From Petrolisthes cinctipes (taxonomy: Eukaryota; Arthropoda; Malacostraca; Decapoda; Porcellanidae), in the NCBI GenBank assembly GCA_033782935.1, contig JAWQEG010000367.1:67001-131000 (forward strand): 64,000 nucleotides of DNA, read 5' to 3'. A model generated the notes under the pieces. That model worked only from the letters and a program-made list of their open reading frames with translations. It made no database searches and was not told the origin of the DNA. Below are positions 58,786 to 64,000 of the stretch, in pieces. Position numbers and translations under genes: made by a program. The number at the start of each line of letters is the position of its first letter. The first letter of the stretch is position 1.

Positions 58786-60011
58786 ATGGAAACTCAGGGT
58801 GTGGCTAGTGAAAAGTGGGCTCCACTTCATCTCACTTCTGAGCAGGATGCTGCAGATTTTATTAATTCAAGTCCTAATCCCGAGAGAGTAAGAGCACTGA
58901 GGAGAGAGGAATTATTACTAGTTGCACAGAAGTTGGAACTTGCCTTTGAAAGTTCCAACGCATTTCCACTAGCTAACCTGATTTGCCACCATCTATGCGG
59001 CACTGATTTGTATGATTTTGTTGAGAGGAAGGATAATGTTTCTGTCGTAAGTGACTGGTCTGTACGTTCTGAAGTGCTTGAATCCCCTGTGGTTCAGAAT
59101 AACCAATTTGGGAATGACCAAGCTGCGCGTGACCATGAGTTCCGTATGCTACAATTAGAGTCTGAGAGAGAGGAAAGGAGGTTAACCTTAGAATCTGAGA
59201 GAGAGAGGAAAGGAGAGCTCAGTTGGAGTTTGAGAGAGAGCAAAGGAGGTTAGAGTCTGAGAGAGAGCAAAAGAAGTTAGAGTTCGAACAAAAGAAACTG
59301 GAATTGGAGTTGGAGAAATATAAAATGGACCATGAGCCACGACGACCGGTTGCGTCGGGAGTGTCATCAGAACAGCACAGGTTGGTTCCTAAGTTTGATG
59401 AGGACCATGTTGCTGAATTTTTCCAGAGGTTTGAGAAAGTAGCAGAGGGTAGTGGGTGGCCGAAGGAACGATGGTCAACGCTAGCACAGTCAGTATTTTG
59501 TGGTAAAGCTTTAAGAGCATTTGATGCTCTCAGTTTTCAGGAATCTTTGGATTATGAAGCGTTAAAGTCTGCTGTACTGAGGACGTATGAATTAAGACCA
59601 GAAGCTTACAGACAGAAGTACCGTAATAGTAAGAAACGTCCTAATGAGACATGGATTGAATTTATGAAATATCAGAGTGACCTATTTCAAGCATGGATAA
59701 GAAGTGAGAAGGTAGAAGATAATTATTGTAGGTTGGAGGAGGTGGTTAAGTTGGAGCAATTTCTGAGCCAGATGGAGCCAGATTTGCAGATGTTTATAAG
59801 TGATAAGAGAGTAAAGACAGCTGAGGAAGCTGCAGTTTATGCTGATGATTACGTTTTAGTCAGGAAGCAATTTAAAGCCAAAGACAAAGGGCACAATAGA
59901 CCCCCTCCAACCACCAATAATAAAACATATGATAGCGATGTCTCCCCGAATTCTAAAAGCACTCATGTCACTAGTAAAAAGGTAAAAGGCAGGAGTTGTA
60001 AGACCATCTAA
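58786..60011 (+). pseudogene. gag: Gag of gypsy copy 2, frameshifted, no zinc knuckle
   Basis: It starts at the ATG matching copy 1 (METQGVASEK). The coiled-coil region (LESEREERR) is frameshifted around 59200-59253 and continues in another frame from 59223. The SCAN-like segment is well kept (VVKLEQFLSQMEPDLQMFI). Compared with copy 1, about 125 bp holding the CCHC knuckle are missing at 59975, which also moves the end of the frame, so it stops at 60011 instead of the TAA at 59983. It would be defective in RNA packaging. Confidence 0.88.
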
Positions 60012-62553
60012 TTTTGTTTCTTGTGACAGAGCTATTGTCACAGTTTCTAAGCCCCGAAAGGATAGTAGGGATAACTCTGTTTTGCCCGCTTCTAAAGATA
60101 GAGTTCTTTCAGAAGGAGGGAAGGGTGCAGTGGATGCTGTTCCCATGTCTGACGTTACAGGAGCTGTTGTCCAGTCGGTAGCTACAGATGCTACGGCTGA
60201 GGATTGTTATGCTCCGTATCGGTCTGATGGGTTGTTCAAGCTGGGGGAATCCCAGCATCCTGTTAAGATACTCCGAGACACTGGTTGTACAATTACTCTG
60301 TGGGTAAGACCGAAACATGTTGAGGTGAGGTCCAAGGATTTTGTTTTGCTCAGGGGAGTCGGAGGCTCCCTGACGGTTCCTTTGGTGGAGTGTAGGGTGA
60401 GTTGTAAGTTATTTAACGGGACGGCACAGGTTGGAGTGGTGGAGTCATTGCCCGAGTCTAATGTGGATCTAATACTTGGGAATGATTTGGTTAGGGGTGA
60501 GGAAGTGAGTGCCCCAGTAATGACCAAGGATCCTGTACCTGCCGAAGTTGTGGAGGAAGAGGACCAGATGAACTTCCCTGTATGTGCCGTGACCCGATCG
60601 ATGTCAAGGGTGGAGGAGAGCTGGCGTGTGGAAGCAGCCGAGGCAGTTGTAACTCCTTCCGACCCACCAGTGGAGGACGTTGACGGCGATGGAGAATCAC
60701 CGGATGATCCTTCTCTAACTAATCTTTTTTCAGATGCCTCTAGTGAGCAGTTGTCTTTAGAGTGTGTCGATGTTGATAAATTTAAGAATTTGCAAGGTAG
60801 TGACCCAGGTATCCAAGAGTTAAGGAGCCTGGCAGTTGAAAATATGGGGGAAGAAAAGGGATCATGTTTATATGAGAAGGATGGAGTTTTGTACAGGAGG
60901 TGGAGACCTCCTCATACTAGTGTGGATGAGGGATTGAGGGATGTACACCAGTTAGTTGTGCCGAGTGTGTGCAGGCAGGAACTAATTAGGCTAGCTCATG
61001 ATATTCCCTTTGCTGCCCACTTAGGAGTGAGGAAAACACTTGAACGGCTTAGGGCAAAATTTTACTGGCCTGCCATGAGGGCTGATGTGTACCAGCATGT
61101 GAGGAGTTGTCATACATGCCAGGTTGTGGGACGGCCTAACCGGAAACCATCTAAGTCTCCTCTAATTCCCATCCCTGCTATTGGGCCACCTTTCTCAAAG
61201 TTAATTATAGACATAGTGGGTCCACTTCCTACCACTTCTACTGGATTTCAGTACCTTTTTACTATATTAGACCCTTGTACTAGGTACCGTGAGGCAATCC
61301 CCCTCAGAACTATGAATGCTAAGGCTGTTGTGAAAGCATTGTTTGGATTTTGTACTAAGTTTGGGTTACCTAATGAGATACAGTCTGATAGGGGTTCTAA
61401 TTTTTTGTTGAACCTGTTCCAGCAGACTTTGGAAGAGTTGGGAGTTAAACATGTCAGAAGCAGTGCTTACCATCCAGAGTCCCAGGGTGCCTTGGAGAGA
61501 TACCACTAGACCCTGAAGAATATGATGCGGAAATACTGCTTGGAACACACCAAGGATTGGGACAAGGGTGTTCCTTTCCTACTGTTTGCAACGAGGGAAG
61601 TACCGCAGGAGAGCCTGGGTTTCTCTCCGAATGAGCTTGTCTTCGCACACCATGTCAGAGGTCCTTTGAGCATCGTCAAGGAGGCATGGAGTAGTGACGT
61701 CGACACCAGCAAGAACCTTCTACAATACGTCCTGGAGTTCAAGACCCGTCTGAGTGACACTAGGGAAGAGGCGAAGAAGAACCTTGAGGAAGCCAAAGGG
61801 AAAATGAAACAGTGGTATGATCGGAAGGCCCGATGGAGGGAGTTCCAAGTTGGTGATGAAGTGTTGGTGCTACTGCCACTTCAACACCTGGCTGCCAAGT
61901 TTCAAGGTCCGTACGTGGTAGAGAAGAGGCTGGGTGAGACTGACTATCTTGTGAAGACGCCCGACCAGCGGAGGTCTCATCAGTTGTGCCATGTGAATAT
62001 GTTAAAGCCGTACTACTGCCTTTTGAAGACTCCAGTGGCGACACAGCATGTTGTGGCTGTGGCTGTGGAAGAAGATGATGATGATGTGGCAGAGGTAACC
62101 TGTGAATTTCAAGAAAGTAACTGGGTGGACAACGAGGAAGCAGAGACTACTCTACGGGACAAGGTGTCACATTTACCTCCCGAGCAAGTGGCGCAGTTGT
62201 GGGAGTTGATGTCGACCTACGGCAAGGTGTTCGCCAGTGTTCCTGGGAGGACTGACTGGACTCAACACGACGTGGACGTGGGCGTGGCTACGCCAGTTAA
62301 GCTGCCGCCCTACTGAGTCAGCCCAAGCCATATTGAAGTGCTGCGGAAGGAGCTGAAGTATGTGTATGTACCTGCATTTGGACCAATATTTAGGGTGTAC
62401 ACTGACCACCACCCTCTGAAGTATTTGAACAGTTTGGGGGCCAAGAACCAAAGGCTTACCCGTTGGAGTTTGTTCCTCCAACAGTATCACCTAGATGTAC
62501 GTCATATAAGAGGTGTTGATAATGTGATAGCCGATTGTCTATCTAGAAGTTAA
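59986..62553 (+). pseudogene. pol: Pol of gypsy copy 2: protease, integrase, partial RNase H
   Basis: One frame with breaks at TAG 61507 (Gln in copy 1) and TGA 62314 (Arg in copy 1). The protease has DTGC where copy 1 has DTGS, which is unusual next to the catalytic Asp. Integrase: the zinc module ending CHTC, and D 61210, D 61387, E 61495, the same spacing as copy 1. A GPYVVEKRLGETDYLV tail follows. The RT lead-in (TDWTQHDVDVG) runs a few residues further than in copy 1 (EVLRKELKY) before jumping into RNase H (VYVPAFGPI, TDHHPLKYL), so the first catalytic Asp of RNase H is gone. It ends at the TAA at 62551. Confidence 0.9.
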
Positions 62554-62645
62554 ATGTTTTGTTTTTTATTTTTGCATGTTGTACATAACTTTTGTAAACC
62601 CAAGAACGAATTTTCCAGAGGAAAACTCTTTCTTTGGTGGGGGCG

Positions 62646-63836
62646 TGTTACGTGTGTCTGAATTATTATTATTGATTTATAAGTATTGCTATTATTTTTG
62701 ACAGTGACTGTGACTGAGGCTGTGAGTGTTAAAGCAGAAGCTCACACCCGGATGTGTTGTATCCGTTGATACTCATTTATTATTCCATTTTCTTTAAGTG
62801 TTAGTGTCAAAAGGTCGAGTATGTTATAGCCAGCTATGTTCTCTAGATTCGTACGCATTCTCTCCCCTTCTCTCGCAAGTGGCGTGATGAATGTCCGTTT
62901 TCATTGCTAGGGACTTCCAATAGTTTCTTGGGAGGGAACGTATGAGTATAGCGTGTCTAAGTCTGCGTTAACGAACAGTTCGGAGACGTTCCTATAACTC
63001 TGTTGAAACCTGCTCACTTTTCTTTGTCCAGCCGATAGTATATAAGGCCGAGGCTTAGGCCTTGGTAGCTCAGATATCTAAGGAGACTGGGACAGCAAGC
63101 TTGTGTGTGTTTTGTAAGTGATTGAGTGTGGTAAGATTCGAGACAAGACACGCAGATGTATTTTGTTAAGTATAATTGTTTTTACTTCTATTTTCTTCTC
63201 ACCGTAACATAGGGTCACTCTCATATAACTTGATATTACTATTATTATTATTATATATATATTTGGGTATTGATATTTCTATTATTATATTATTACATAG
63301 GTGTTGTGATGCATTGATGTTTATTTACCATATATGCCAGTGAAGTGCTAACTTGCTAATATTATTGATAGACTAATTCTGTGCTTACGTGTGTCCCTAG
63401 AGCCTTGTGTTATTGAAGTGAAGGCACAGTGGTAGTGAGTTGTGTGGTTATTGCAAGTGCATTATATATTTTGGGAACTCTGTCTCACGTTCTGTCATAG
63501 TTGGGAATCCTGATTTCATTTATTAATTCTTTCAGTGTTAATTGTATGTCTTTGGGTTTGTTCATATTGTCATTATATATTATAGAAAATCAGAGTAGTT
63601 TCTCTCTCATCTTTTATTCATTGTACCCGAACCTGGGTATATGTATGGACGGTCTCTTTAGGGTTGAGTTAGCATTCTTTCCCATAGGCTGGGTGTGTAC
63701 TTTTACTTCTAATTCATAACTTTAATAGTCAGATACCTGCCACCCAGTGCTACTTTATTCTGTTGATAGCTAACTTTGGAGTAAGTCTAGTCTAGTGACT
63801 AGTACTGTACTGTATCTCTACCCTCCGTCCGTAACA
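62646..63836 (+). repeat. 3' LTR of gypsy copy 2
   Basis: Full-length 1191-bp LTR, TGTTACGTGTG to CGTAACA, preceded by the TTTGGTGGGGGCG purine tract. It carries the segment missing from the 5' LTR. Confidence 0.92.
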
Positions 63837-64000
63837 TTATATACATACATAATATACAGTCGCGGTCATATATAATCATCCATATAAGGGTAACTAACGT
63901 AAGAGTTTGCCAGCTTCCCTCTGTTCCTTAGATGATAAACTTTCCAATAAATAGGTTAACTACCCTCTTTTAATTTACTACAAGCAGCTACTCACTACTT
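63837..64000 (+). repeat. Repeat J at the right edge
   Basis: From about 63875 it resembles 14605-14735 (AATCATCC, CAGCTTCCCT, AAACTTTCCAAT, AATAGGTT). The window ends inside it. Confidence 0.5.

Larger units (their letters stand above)
57688..63836 (+). mobile_element. Gmr1-like Ty3/gypsy LTR retrotransposon, copy 2 (RT and part of RNase H deleted)
   Basis: It is the same family as copy 1 but a different LTR subfamily. TTAT at 57684-57687 and 63837-63840 is a perfect 4-bp target duplication. The 5' LTR is 956 bp and the 3' LTR 1191 bp, because the 5' one lost about 235 bp between TATTATTCCATTTTC and GCCGATAG. The internal deletion is larger than in copy 1 and removes RT and the first half of RNase H. 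Gag lacks the zinc knuckle. Confidence 0.93.

Overview
The window is animal nuclear DNA and consists almost entirely of transposable elements and their debris. There are no operons, no ribosome-binding sites and no convincing complete host gene. An arthropod, possibly a decapod crustacean, is my best guess from the mixture seen here: a RNase H-bearing I-group LINE, a CR1/L2-like LINE, gypsy elements, piggyBac, Tc1/mariner-like MITEs, and long (AT)n and (CT)n tracts. That is an inference, because no host marker gene is present.

Layout. (1) 800-7468 is a Ty3/gypsy LTR element with the order gag, protease, integrase, RT remnant, RNase H. This is the copia-like order known from Gmr1-type gypsy elements. 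It sits between two inverted arms of an older palindromic repeat. A second subfamily copy fills 57688-63836 and has a 4-bp target duplication. Both copies have lost the RT palm through different deletions. (2) 7469-18044 is gene-poor and carries many small inverted or tandem repeats: a fold-back element, a tandemly duplicated repeat with a MITE in one unit, a TATAGTCAAACC-ended MITE, five copies of an alternating inverted repeat, and an AT-loop palindrome. (3) 18045-26071 is a near full-length I-group LINE (family A, copy A1, minus strand). It has a 14-bp target duplication, lies inside a fossil LINE, and is split by an inverted-repeat DNA element rich in CRE and CCAAT motifs. (4) 29366-32876 is a piggyBac element with an open transposase frame and TTAA ends. 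Its pre-insertion sequence survives as an inverted paralogue at 45112-45853. (5) 34625-44900 is LINE copy A2 (plus strand), interrupted in its 3' part by a CR1/L2-like LINE (B, 40492-44394). (6) 47532-48813 is a short non-autonomous LTR element with gypsy protease fragments and Z-DNA-type tracts. (7) 50008-57018 holds a truncated LINE fragment (A4) and copy A3, both minus strand, followed by an unidentified interrupted reading frame.

How the parts work together. The I-group LINE encodes an ORF1 nucleic-acid-binding protein and an ORF2 endonuclease/RT/RNase H, but every copy here is disabled by stops, frameshifts or deletions. The gypsy copies likewise could move only with help from an intact relative. 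The piggyBac element is the only one whose protein looks intact, with all four catalytic aspartates present. The nesting gives relative ages: fossil LINE, then A1, then the CRE-rich element; and A2, then B. Many premature stops look like C-to-T or G-to-A changes, which fits decay after insertion. Nothing here is a tRNA, rRNA or CRISPR array that I can recognise.
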